Origin: DASVDK01 sp036562265 [NCBI: Thermodesulfobacteriota bacterium]
GTDB taxonomy: Bacteria > DASVDK01
Direction of reading: 5' to 3'
Assembly (NCBI GenBank): GCA_036562265.1
Contig: DATCKS010000403.1
Location: 1-5,759, forward strand
Length of the DNA: 5,759 nt
A model generated the notes under the pieces. It was not told where the DNA came from, searched no databases, and saw nothing but the letters and a program-made list of their open reading frames with translations. The translations under genes were made by a program, and so were the position numbers. Shown here piece by piece: positions 1 to 5,586 of the stretch. How positions within the stretch are numbered: position 1 is the stretch's first letter; the number at the start of each line of letters is the position of its first letter.

Positions 1-498
1 CACGTAGCCCGTGTCGAGGTCGACGTCGGCGAGGTCGAGCCCCGTCAGCTCGGCCGCCCGGAGCCCCGTGGCGTAGAGCAACTCGAGCATCGCGCGGTCG
101 CGCGCCGCCATCCGGTCGGCCTCGAGCGGCGCGTCGAGGAGCGCCTGCACCTCGTCGAGCGAGAGGACCTCCGGCAGCCGCTTCTCGGCCTTCGGCGTCG
201 CCACGAGGTCCGCCGGGTTCTCGCGGCAGAGTCCCTCCCGTACCGCGAAGGCGAAGCAGGTCCTGAGCGCGGCGAGCTTGCGGGCCAGCGACGCCTTGCG
301 GTTCACCGGGAAGCGCTCCACGAGGAAGGCCCGGACGTCGCCCAGACCGACCGACGCGGGGGCCGGCACGCGGCCGTGTCTCGTCCGGAGGAAGTCACGG
401 AACTGCGCGAGATCGCTGAGGTAATTCCTGAGGGTGTGGGGAGACGCCTGGCGCTCGACCCTGAGGTGCTCCGCGAACCGCTCGATGAGGGCGTCCAT
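1..498 (-). CDS. xerC: Tyrosine recombinase XerC/XerD, N-terminal half (runs off left edge)
   Basis: Site-specific tyrosine recombinase of the Xer family, which resolves chromosome dimers at dif. Translating the minus strand from the ATG at 498-496 gives 166 residues open to the window edge; the family is usually about 300 residues. Residues 1-95 form the SAM-like DNA-binding domain (start MDALIERFAEHL, then SPHTLRNYLSDL). The NPADLVATPK linker follows, then the start of the catalytic domain (LPEVLSLDEVQALLD). The first catalytic arginine is R147 in LLYATGLRAAEL, close to Arg148 of E. coli XerC/XerD. The Lys, HxxR, His and Tyr residues lie outside the window. An ATG at 537-535 would add 13 residues (MNGSYQTRRPRRG). 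I prefer 498 because the family normally begins just before this helix, R147 then falls at the expected place, and GGAGG (511-515) lies 12 nt upstream. Transcribed away from the hpd operon. XerC versus XerD cannot be settled from half a protein. Confidence 0.88.
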   Translation of the reverse strand, partial: MDALIERFAEHLRVERQASPHTLRNYLSDLAQFRDFLRTRHGRVPAPASVGLGDVRAFLVERFPVNRKASLARKLAALRTCFAFAVREGLCRENPADLVATPKAEKRLPEVLSLDEVQALLDAPLEADRMAARDRAMLELLYATGLRAAELTGLDLADVDLDTGYV

Positions 499-535
499 GC
501 CGCGCCGGGGCCTCCGTGTCTGATAAGAGCCGTTC

Positions 536-564
536 ATGATAGCAACGGCGCCTCCCCGTGCCGA
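536..564 (-). promoter_or_regulatory. Candidate sigma-70-type promoter for xerC
   Basis: On the minus strand, TCGGCA (564-559, 4 of 6 matches to TTGACA) and TATCAT (541-536, 5 of 6 matches to TATAAT) are separated by exactly 17 nt. AT-rich hexamers are rare in this DNA, which raises the weight of the match. A start site near 529 would give a leader of about 30 nt carrying GGAGG before the ATG at 498, and would exclude the upstream ATG at 537. Pattern match only. Confidence 0.35.
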
Positions 565-573
565 GACGCCGCA

Positions 574-598
574 CCTGCCGGCCCGATGCCCCGGCAGG
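574..598. repeat. Perfect 8-bp inverted repeat in the divergent xerC/hpd intergenic region
   Basis: CCTGCCGG (574-581) and CCGGCAGG (591-598) are exact reverse complements around a 9-nt centre. Both flanking genes point away, so a terminator is not expected here. The repeat lies between the candidate xerC promoter (536-564) and the -10-like box before hpd (634-639), a position that suits an operator for a dimeric regulator. Short GC palindromes also arise by chance in such DNA, so the operator role is inference. Confidence 0.35.
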
Positions 599-633
599 CC
601 ATCGCGCCGCACGGCTCGGCGATCCGACCCCGT

Positions 634-639
634 TAGAAT
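634..639 (+). promoter_or_regulatory. hpd: Weak -10-like box upstream of hpd
   Basis: TAGAAT (634-639) matches TATAAT at 5 of 6 positions and sits in the only AT-rich patch before the operon (GTTAGAATAGGGAAGA). It would give a leader of about 70 nt before the ATG at 715. No convincing -35 box lies 16-18 nt upstream, so any promoter here would need an activator or another sigma factor. The rest of 499-714 shows no coding potential. Confidence 0.25.
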
Positions 640-702
640 AGGGAAGACAGCGAGGTCGCCGTTCGAGCCCGTCCGACCGACCGCTTGTGCAGCCTGGCGA
701 CC

Positions 703-709
703 GGGAAGG
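703..709 (+). promoter_or_regulatory. hpd: Ribosome binding site that fixes the hpd start
   Basis: GGGAAGG lies 5 nt before the ATG at 715. In-frame initiation at the TTG at 685 would add ten unremarkable residues and has no purine-rich site at proper spacing, so 715 is the better start. Confidence 0.6.
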
Positions 710-714
710 TGCCC

Positions 715-1788
715 ATGACGACGGCCACGGTCGATCCGGTGAACCCGATGGGGACGGACGGCTTCGAGTTCGTCGAGTACGCCGCGCCCGACCCTGCCGC
801 CCTGGGCGCCCTCTTCGAGCAGATGGGCTTCACCGCCGTCGCGCGCCACCGCGCGAAGCGGGTGACCCTCTACCGCCAGAACGACGTCAACTTCATCGTC
901 AACGCCGAGCCGTCGAGCTTCGCGCAGGGCTTCGCCCGCGTGCACGGCCCGTCGATCTGCGCGATCGCCTTCCGGGTGAAGGACGCCGCCGCCGCCTACC
1001 GGCGCGCGCTCGACCTCGGCGCCAGGCCCCACCACGCGCAGGTCGGGCCGATGGAGGTCAACATCCCCGCCATCAAGGGCATCGGCGGGAGCCTCATCTA
1101 CCTCGTCGACCGCTACGGCGAGCAGGGGAGCATCTACGATATCGACTTCGTCCCGATGGAGCACGTCCCCTCGCGTCCCACCGGCGCGGGGCTCGAGTAC
1201 GTGGACCACCTGACGCACAACGTGCACCGCGGGCGGATGGCCGAGTGGGCGCACTTCTACGAGCGGCTCTTCAACTTCCGCGAGGTCAAGTACTTCGACA
1301 TCGAGGGGCAGCTCACGGGGCTCAGGAGCCAGGCGATGACGAGCCCCTGCGGCAAGATTCGCATCCCGATCAACGAGTCCGCCGACGACAGGAGCCAGAT
1401 CGAGGAGTACCTGGCCGCCTACCGCGGCGAGGGGATCCAGCACGTGGCGCTCCACACGCGCGACATCTACGCGACGGTGGAGTCGCTGCGGGCGCGGGGG
1501 GTGAGGTTCCTCGACACGCCCGACACCTACTACGAGATGCTCGACCGGCGGGTGCCGGGCCACGGCGAGGACGTGGCGCGCATGCGGCGAAACCGCATCC
1601 TCCTCGACGGCGCCCCGACCGAAGGGGGCGGGATCCTCCTGCAGATCTTCACCGAGCCCGTCATCGGGCCGATCTTCTTCGAGATCATCCAGCGCAAGGG
1701 CCACGAGGGGTTCGGAGAGGGGAACTTCAAGGCGCTCTTCGAGTCGATGGAACTCGATCAGATTCGCCGGGGGGTGTTGCACGCATGA
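715..1788 (+). CDS. hpd: 4-hydroxyphenylpyruvate dioxygenase
   Basis: Fe(II)-dependent cytosolic enzyme converting 4-hydroxyphenylpyruvate and O2 to homogentisate and CO2, the committed step of tyrosine catabolism. It has 357 residues, the usual bacterial length. Two vicinal-oxygen-chelate halves are seen: residues about 15-148 (GFEFVEYAAPDPAALGALFEQMGF at the start) and about 160-345. The iron ligands are all present: H165 in YVDHLTHNV, H243 in GIQHVALHTRD and E323 in FFEIIQRKG, matching His161, His240 and Glu322 of the Pseudomonas enzyme. The substrate-pocket signatures IPINE (217-221) and LLQIFTE (308-314) and the C-terminal GFGEGNFKALFESME helix segment are intact. Hydroxymandelate synthase shares the fold and ligands, but the neighbouring hmgA and fahA argue for the tyrosine-degradation enzyme. 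First gene of the operon; its stop overlaps the next start (ATGA). Confidence 0.97.
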   Translation: MTTATVDPVNPMGTDGFEFVEYAAPDPAALGALFEQMGFTAVARHRAKRVTLYRQNDVNFIVNAEPSSFAQGFARVHGPSICAIAFRVKDAAAAYRRALDLGARPHHAQVGPMEVNIPAIKGIGGSLIYLVDRYGEQGSIYDIDFVPMEHVPSRPTGAGLEYVDHLTHNVHRGRMAEWAHFYERLFNFREVKYFDIEGQLTGLRSQAMTSPCGKIRIPINESADDRSQIEEYLAAYRGEGIQHVALHTRDIYATVESLRARGVRFLDTPDTYYEMLDRRVPGHGEDVARMRRNRILLDGAPTEGGGILLQIFTEPVIGPIFFEIIQRKGHEGFGEGNFKALFESMELDQIRRGVLHA

Positions 1789-2249
1789 TTGCCAGACTCG
1801 ACGCGGTCCTCGACCGGCTCGCCGCGCACGCGGCGGCGCCGGTGCCGACCTCGCTGACCGATCCCGATCCCACCACGGGTGAACGCTGGACGGCGGGGCA
1901 GGTGTGGGGGCACATCAGCGAGATCGTTCCCTACTGGCTCGCCGGCGCACGCCGGATCGTCGAGGCGCCGCCGGGCGAGCCGGTGGAGATCGGCCGCACG
2001 CTCGACGACCCGACGCGGCTCGCCGGCATCGTCCGGGGGACGCAGGTGGCGGTGCCGGTGCTCTTCGACGAGACCCGCGCCGCCATCGGCGAGGCGCGCC
2101 GCTTCATCGCCGGCCTCACCCCGGCCGATCTCGCCCGAGAGGTCCGGCATCCCCGGTACGGCGTCATGTCGCTCGCGGCCTTCCTCGAGCGGTTCATCGT
2201 GGCGCACCTCGAGGAGCACGCCGCCCAGCTCGACGGGTTGCGGTCATGA
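1785..2249 (+). CDS. DinB/YfiT-fold metalloprotein, candidate maleylacetoacetate isomerase
   Basis: A 154-residue predicted four-helix protein of the DinB superfamily. The superfamily holds putative metal-dependent enzymes, including mycothiol-dependent maleylpyruvate isomerase and the bacillithiol transferase BstA. Seen in sequence: WTAGQVWGHISEIVPYW (35-51) with H43, and FIVAHLEEHAAQL (137-149) with H141 and H145. This is the one-His plus HxxxH metal triad expected of the fold. There is no signal peptide, so it is probably cytosolic. It starts inside the last codons of hpd (ATGA overlap) with a G-rich stretch (1769-1774) 10 nt upstream, and its own stop overlaps the hmgA start, so it is translated with the pathway enzymes. 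The operon lacks the GST-type isomerase MaiA that normally converts maleylacetoacetate to fumarylacetoacetate. I therefore infer, without proof, that this protein fills that step. Alternatives are an accessory thiol transferase or a protein of unknown role. Confidence 0.85.
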   Translation: MIARLDAVLDRLAAHAAAPVPTSLTDPDPTTGERWTAGQVWGHISEIVPYWLAGARRIVEAPPGEPVEIGRTLDDPTRLAGIVRGTQVAVPVLFDETRAAIGEARRFIAGLTPADLAREVRHPRYGVMSLAAFLERFIVAHLEEHAAQLDGLRS

Positions 2250-3358
2250 CGCGCGAGTGGGTCCCGCCGCAGTGGGTGAAGGGCCGCGCCTCGCGGCAGG
2301 CGCACGCCGACCTGCCGTCCGGCACGGTCGAGGAGGAGCACGGCCGGGAGGGCTTCTTCGGCGCCGCGAGCCACCTCTACCGGACCCGGCCGCCGACCGG
2401 CTGGGTCCGGATCGAGGGCCCCTTGAGGCCGCGCGCCCTCGACACCCGCCGGTTCCGCGGGCAGGGGGACCTGCCGGCCGTCCTCCTCGAGAACGCCGAC
2501 GTCGCGATCGGCTGGTGGCCGAGGCCCGCCGGCACGCCCGAGTGGTTCTTCTGCGACGCCGACGGCGATCTCCTCTACCTCGTGCATCAGGGCGAGGGGC
2601 GGCTCGAGACGGAGTACGGTCCGCTCGCCTATCGCCCCGGGGACTACCTGCTCGTCCCTCGCGGCACGATCCATCGCATCGCCGCCTCCGGGCCGACGGC
2701 GCTCCTGACCGTCCAGGCGACCGGCGGCAGCCTCGCGCTGCCCGACCGCGGCCTCCTCGGCCGGCACGCCCTCTTCGACCCGGCGGTGATCGAGGTGCCC
2801 GAGCCCGAGCCGCACGACGAGGCCGGCGAGTTCCCGGTCCGGGTCCTGCGGGAGGGGCAGATCACGACCGTCGTCTACCCGTTCCACCCGTTCACGGCGG
2901 TCGGCTGGAAGGGCGACCTCGCGCCGATGCGGCTCCACGTGGACGACATCCGGCCGGTGTCGAGCGCCCGCTACCACCTGCCGCCGTCGGCCCACACCAC
3001 CTTCGTCGGCACGAACGTGGTCGTCGCCACGTTCGCCCCGCGGCCGCTCGAGGAAGACCCGAACGCCCTCAGGGTCCCCTTCTATCACCGCAACATCGAC
3101 TACGACGAGGTGATCTTCTACCACCGCGGGCAGTTCTTCAGCCGGGCGGGGATCAGCGAGGGGATGCTCACGTTCCATCCGCACGGCATCTTCCACGGGC
3201 CGCAGCCGCAGGCCGTCGAGCGTAGCCGCCAGCGGGGCCCCGGCGGCCACACCGACGAGGTGGCCGTCAACATCGACGCCAGGCGCCCGCTGCGCGTCAC
3301 CGAGGCGGGACTCGCCCTGAACGTCGAGGGCTACGACCGCTCCTGGATGCCCGGCTGA
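2246..3358 (+). CDS. hmgA: Homogentisate 1,2-dioxygenase, short bacterial form
   Basis: Non-haem Fe(II) cupin enzyme that cleaves the homogentisate ring to give maleylacetoacetate. It has 370 residues, against roughly 430-445 for the human and Pseudomonas type, and fits the shorter bacterial subgroup. An N-terminal beta-rich part (about 1-200) contains DLLYLVHQGEGRLETEYGPLAYRPGDYLLVPRGTIHRI-type cupin strands (108-145). The C-terminal cupin carries the active site: VPFYHRNIDYDEVIFY (277-292) with H281 and E288, then LTFHPHGIFHGPQP (308-321) with H311 and H317. By alignment these correspond to human His335, Glu341, His365 and His371. The spacing from H281 to E288 is one residue longer than human, offset before H311. 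The ATG overlaps the stop of the DinB-like gene and has no strong ribosome site of its own, suggesting translational coupling. Its TGA shares one base with the fahA ATG. Confidence 0.93.
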   Translation: MTREWVPPQWVKGRASRQAHADLPSGTVEEEHGREGFFGAASHLYRTRPPTGWVRIEGPLRPRALDTRRFRGQGDLPAVLLENADVAIGWWPRPAGTPEWFFCDADGDLLYLVHQGEGRLETEYGPLAYRPGDYLLVPRGTIHRIAASGPTALLTVQATGGSLALPDRGLLGRHALFDPAVIEVPEPEPHDEAGEFPVRVLREGQITTVVYPFHPFTAVGWKGDLAPMRLHVDDIRPVSSARYHLPPSAHTTFVGTNVVVATFAPRPLEEDPNALRVPFYHRNIDYDEVIFYHRGQFFSRAGISEGMLTFHPHGIFHGPQPQAVERSRQRGPGGHTDEVAVNIDARRPLRVTEAGLALNVEGYDRSWMPG

Positions 3359-4290
3359 TGCGGTGGGCCACCTTCCGCGCCCCGGGCTCGACCCAGGACC
3401 GGGTGGGGCTCGTCGTCGAGGACCGCCTGCACGCGCTCGCCCCCGGCGCGAGGCTCGTCGACCTCGTCGCCGACCCCGACCGGCTCGCGCGCTTCGGCGA
3501 GCAGGCCCGCTCGAACCCGGTCGAGGTCTTCGACCTCGCGGCGGTCCGGCTCAGGCCCCCCGTGCCCCGGCCCCCTTCGGTCCGGGACTTCTACGCCTTC
3601 GAGCAGCACGTCCGCACGGCCCGCAAGCGGCGCGGGCTCGACATGGACCCCGACTGGTACGAGATCCCGGTCTTCTACTTCACGAACCCGTCCGCGCTCG
3701 TGGGGGACGGCGACGACGTGCCGGTGCCGCCCGGTTGCACCAGGCTCGACTTCGAACTCGAGGTCGCCTGCGTCGTCGGCCCCGGCGGCCGCAACCTCCG
3801 GCCGTCCGACGCGGCCGCCCACATCGCCGGCTTCACGGTGATGAACGACTGGAGCGCGCGCGACCTGCAGGCGCGCGAGATGCGCCTCGGCCTCGGGCCC
3901 GCGAAGGGGAAGGACTTCGCGACGTCGCTCGGGCCCTTCCTCGTGACCCCCGACGAGATCGCCTCCGCACGCCGGGCCCGCGCCTTCGACCTCGCCATGG
4001 TCGCCCGCGTGAACGGCCGCGAGTACAGCCGCGCGAGCCTCGCCGACATCTACTGGGGCTTCGAGGAGATGCTCGCCTACGCGTCGCGCGGCACCGAGGT
4101 CGTCCCGGGCGACGTGCTCGGCTCGGGCACCTGCGGCGGCGGCTGCATCCTCGAGCTGTCGCTCGTCCACGGGGAGGCGGCGTACCCCTGGCTCCGCCCG
4201 GGGGACCTCGTGGAACTCGAGGTGGAACGGCTCGGCCGCCTGCGCAACCGCGTCGTCGAGGGTGAGCCCCTCCACCCTCTGCGGCCCTGA
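3358..4290 (+). CDS. fahA: Fumarylacetoacetase (FAH family)
   Basis: Hydrolyses fumarylacetoacetate to fumarate and acetoacetate, the last step of tyrosine degradation. It has 310 residues: a short N-terminal region (1-70), then the FAH catalytic domain. Metal-site residues equivalent to the mammalian enzyme are visible: D77 (RDFYAFEQH), E133 and E135 (DFELEVACVVG) and D164 (MNDWSARDLQ). The catalytic-base histidine equivalent is H84, seven residues after D77 exactly as in mammalian FAH (Asp126/His133). K185 (KGKDFATS) and T258 (GSGTCGG) match further active-site positions. This set favours true fumarylacetoacetase over the acylpyruvase/oxaloacetate decarboxylase (FAHD1) branch, as does its place after hmgA. 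It is shorter than the human enzyme (419), mostly at the N-terminus. The start shares one base with the hmgA stop (TGATG). Some FAH-family enzymes hydrolyse maleyl substrates directly, which would bypass the isomerase. Confidence 0.92.
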   Translation: MRWATFRAPGSTQDRVGLVVEDRLHALAPGARLVDLVADPDRLARFGEQARSNPVEVFDLAAVRLRPPVPRPPSVRDFYAFEQHVRTARKRRGLDMDPDWYEIPVFYFTNPSALVGDGDDVPVPPGCTRLDFELEVACVVGPGGRNLRPSDAAAHIAGFTVMNDWSARDLQAREMRLGLGPAKGKDFATSLGPFLVTPDEIASARRARAFDLAMVARVNGREYSRASLADIYWGFEEMLAYASRGTEVVPGDVLGSGTCGGGCILELSLVHGEAAYPWLRPGDLVELEVERLGRLRNRVVEGEPLHPLRP

Positions 4291-4315
4291 GGAGGGGGTC
4301 AGGCCTTTCCATTTT
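4283..4315 (+). terminator. Probable intrinsic terminator overlapping the fahA stop
   Basis: GGCCCTGA (4283-4290, including the TGA stop) pairs with TCAGGCC (4299-4305) through one bulged C, around an 8-nt purine loop. It is followed directly by TTTCCATTTT (4306-4315), one of the few T-rich stretches here. It would end the hpd-fahA transcript. The U tract is interrupted by CCA. Confidence 0.5.
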
Positions 4316-4424
4316 CCAGGCGGGCGACTGTCGGCGCCTCACCCCGCGAGGATCGCCCCTGGCGGCGCGCGAGGCGCCAGACGCCACCCCCAGGCCCAGG
4401 GCCGCCGGCGGCGCCAGGGGACCG

Positions 4425-4460
4425 GGCGCGCTCTCCTTCCGGAGGATCGAAGAGCGCGCC
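4425..4460. terminator. Strong 10-bp hairpin between convergent operons
   Basis: GGCGCGCTCT (4425-4434) and AGAGCGCGCC (4451-4460) are perfect reverse complements around a 16-nt loop. It lies 40 nt past the stop of the minus-strand EF-hand gene and between two convergent transcription units, so it may block read-through in either direction. There is no U tract on either side, so Rho-independent action is unproven. Confidence 0.35.
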
Positions 4461-4499
4461 GGCCACGGCGAGGACCTTGTCGATGATCGCCGACAGGCC

Positions 4500-4883
4500 C
4501 TAGTAGTCCTCGACCTCCGCGATGGTCAGGGTGCCGTCCCCGTCGCGGTCGGCCGCGTCGAAGTCCGCGAAGCGGGCGTCGAGGAACTCGTACAGCGAGA
4601 GCGTGCCGCTCCCGTCGCGGTCGGCCATCCGGAACGCACGCGCGTCGACGTCACCGAGTTCGCTCTCCGTCACGGAACCGTCCCTGTCGGCGTCCTCGAA
4701 GAAGAAGACCTCGACCATCCGCTGGTGGAACTCCTCCCGGTCGATCCGGTCGTCGGAGTTCCTGTCGGTCGCGCCGTACGCGGCGCGCGTGTCGGACGAG
4801 GTGGAGGGCGCTGCCGCGTTCGACGGGGTCGCCGCGGCGAGGACGAGACCCATGCTCAGGGCAAGCCAGGAGTGCCGGTACAT
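4500..4883 (-). CDS. Secreted four-EF-hand calcium-binding protein
   Basis: Small exported protein of 127 residues predicted to bind Ca2+; no catalytic domain is visible. The N-terminus is a signal peptide (MYRHSWLALSMGLVLAAATP, likely cleaved near SNA-AA at 23-25), so it should act in the periplasm or outside the cell. Four 12-residue EF loops follow, each with acidic residues at positions 1, 3 (Asn in loop 1) and usually 5, a hydrophobic residue at 8 and Glu at 12: residues 40-51 (DRNSDDRIDREE), 64-75 (DADRDGSVTESE), 88-99 (DRDGSGTLSLYE, Ser at 5) and 112-123 (DRDGDGTLTIAE). All look competent. The ATG at 4883 has GAGG (4890-4893) 6 nt upstream; a TTG at 4895 could add four residues but lacks such a site. 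The ribosome site overlaps the stop region of the upstream lipoprotein gene only 8 nt away, so the two are almost surely co-transcribed. The specific role is unknown. Confidence 0.88.
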   Translation of the reverse strand: MYRHSWLALSMGLVLAAATPSNAAAPSTSSDTRAAYGATDRNSDDRIDREEFHQRMVEVFFFEDADRDGSVTESELGDVDARAFRMADRDGSGTLSLYEFLDARFADFDAADRDGDGTLTIAEVEDY

Positions 4884-4891
4884 GGCGCGCC

Positions 4892-5380
4892 TCAACCCAG
4901 GACCTGCCAGCTGCCGTCGGGCCGGCGGCAGGCGGTGCCGAAGGCCTGGTGCTGCTCGCCGCCGATGGTCACCTCCTGCTGGAACTCCCGACAGTAGCGG
5001 CCGTCCGCCGTCTGGTAGGTGCGGGTCGGCGTGATCGTGCCGGAGCGTCCGCTGTCCGGGTTGCGCCAGGTGACCGGCGTGTCCGACGGCGCCGTCTCGA
5101 GCGCGCGCTGGGCCGTCTCGGCCGCAACGCGCCGGTCGGCGTCGTCGAGCTGGCTGCCGAGCGCGCCGCCCAGGAGCCCACCGATCAACGTGCCGGCGGC
5201 GATGCCCGTAGCCCTGCCGCCCAGCGCGGCGCCGAGCAGACCGCCGGCGGCGGCGCCGCCCAGACCGCCGACCACGGTCTTGGGTCCTGCCTTCGACTCG
5301 GGCCCCACCGTCTCGCAGGCGGCGGTGAGGAGGGCGAGCGACGTCACCAGGGCGAGGGTCCTCGCGTACACGATCCGCAT
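4892..5380 (-). CDS. Glycine-zipper outer-membrane lipoprotein (17 kDa surface antigen-like)
   Basis: Predicted lipoprotein of 162 residues. The signal sequence MRIVYARTLALVTSLALLTAAC ends in a lipobox (LTAAC) with the lipidated Cys at 22 and Glu next, consistent with sorting to the outer membrane. Residues about 36-78 are a Gly/Ala-rich glycine zipper (GGLGGAAAGGLLGAALGG, then IAAGTLIGGLLGGALGSQLDD). The C-terminal part (about 100-161) has ITPTRTYQTADGRYCREFQQEVTIGG and AFGTACRRPDGSWQVL, with C130 and C151, as in the Rickettsia 17 kDa antigen family of envelope proteins. The exact function is unknown; an envelope structural role is usual for the family. The ATG at 5380 is chosen because GGAGG (5390-5394) is 9 nt away; the ATG at 5389 would abut it. 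The EF-hand gene follows after 8 nt. The OmpA-like gene lies 206 nt upstream on the same strand. Confidence 0.88.
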   Translation of the reverse strand: MRIVYARTLALVTSLALLTAACETVGPESKAGPKTVVGGLGGAAAGGLLGAALGGRATGIAAGTLIGGLLGGALGSQLDDADRRVAAETAQRALETAPSDTPVTWRNPDSGRSGTITPTRTYQTADGRYCREFQQEVTIGGEQHQAFGTACRRPDGSWQVLG

Positions 5381-5445
5381 CGCGTGCATCCTCCGTGCGT
5401 ACGTTCCGATGGAGGCCCGGAGCGTGCGGTCCGTACTGCTAGAAG

Positions 5446-5496
5446 CGGCTCACCTGGCGTCGAGCCGACTGATGCTCCGCTCACCCATCGAGCATC
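5446..5496 (-). repeat. Tandem inverted repeats in the lipoprotein 5' leader
   Basis: GATGCTC (5471-5477) / GAGCATC (5490-5496) and CGGCTC (5446-5451) / GAGCCG (5462-5467) are perfect inverted repeats only 3 nt apart, in the gap before the lipoprotein gene. They could be RNA hairpins in its leader or operator sites. No convincing -35/-10 pair was found in 5390-5586. There are no coding signs in this gap. Confidence 0.3.
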
Positions 5497-5551
5497 GTCG
5501 AGGCAAGCAATCTCGGGGCCGACACACGCGGTTTGCCTCACGCCCGCGCGC

Positions 5552-5579
5552 GCGGACCGCCGAACGGGGCGCGATCCGC
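5552..5579 (-). terminator. Candidate hairpin just after the OmpA-like gene
   Basis: GCGGACCGC (5552-5560) and GCGATCCGC (5571-5579) are complementary at 8 of 9 positions around a 10-nt loop, beginning 7 nt past the stop of the minus-strand OmpA-like gene. There is no U tract after it. It could end or attenuate that transcript before the lipoprotein gene. Confidence 0.3.
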
Positions 5580-5586
5580 TCCCGCC

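Noticed and set aside
1-498. Integrase of a mobile element or phage
   Set aside because: Sequence style is that of housekeeping XerC/XerD, composition matches its neighbours, and there are no attachment-site repeats, tRNA or phage genes. The left flank is unseen, so this is not absolute.
685-714. Upstream TTG start for hpd, adding ten residues
   Set aside because: No ribosome site at the right spacing, whereas the ATG at 715 has GGGAAGG 5 nt upstream and gives the normal family length.
715-1788. Hydroxymandelate synthase instead of hydroxyphenylpyruvate dioxygenase
   Set aside because: Same fold and ligands, but the gene heads an operon with hmgA and fahA, which consume homogentisate, and no glycopeptide-biosynthesis genes are nearby.
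687-3358. Long plus-strand open frames overlapping hpd, the DinB-like gene and hmgA (for example 687-2249 and 1879-3225)
   Set aside because: Their translations are Arg/Pro/Gly-rich low-complexity shadows of the true frames, except where they run into the real genes (the end of 687-2249 is the DinB-like protein).
1931-4275. Long minus-strand open frames at 1931-3250 and 3331-4275
   Set aside because: Antisense to clear enzyme genes with catalytic motifs. The long open frames come from high GC at third positions and show no recognisable domain.
4262-4486. Possible small plus-strand gene after fahA
   Set aside because: It begins inside fahA in another frame, is Arg/Gly/Pro-rich, and crosses the terminator-like hairpins; no ribosome site or domain.
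5545-5554. Alternating CG tract, a possible Z-DNA or repeat feature
   Set aside because: Only five CG units in very GC-rich DNA; expected by chance.
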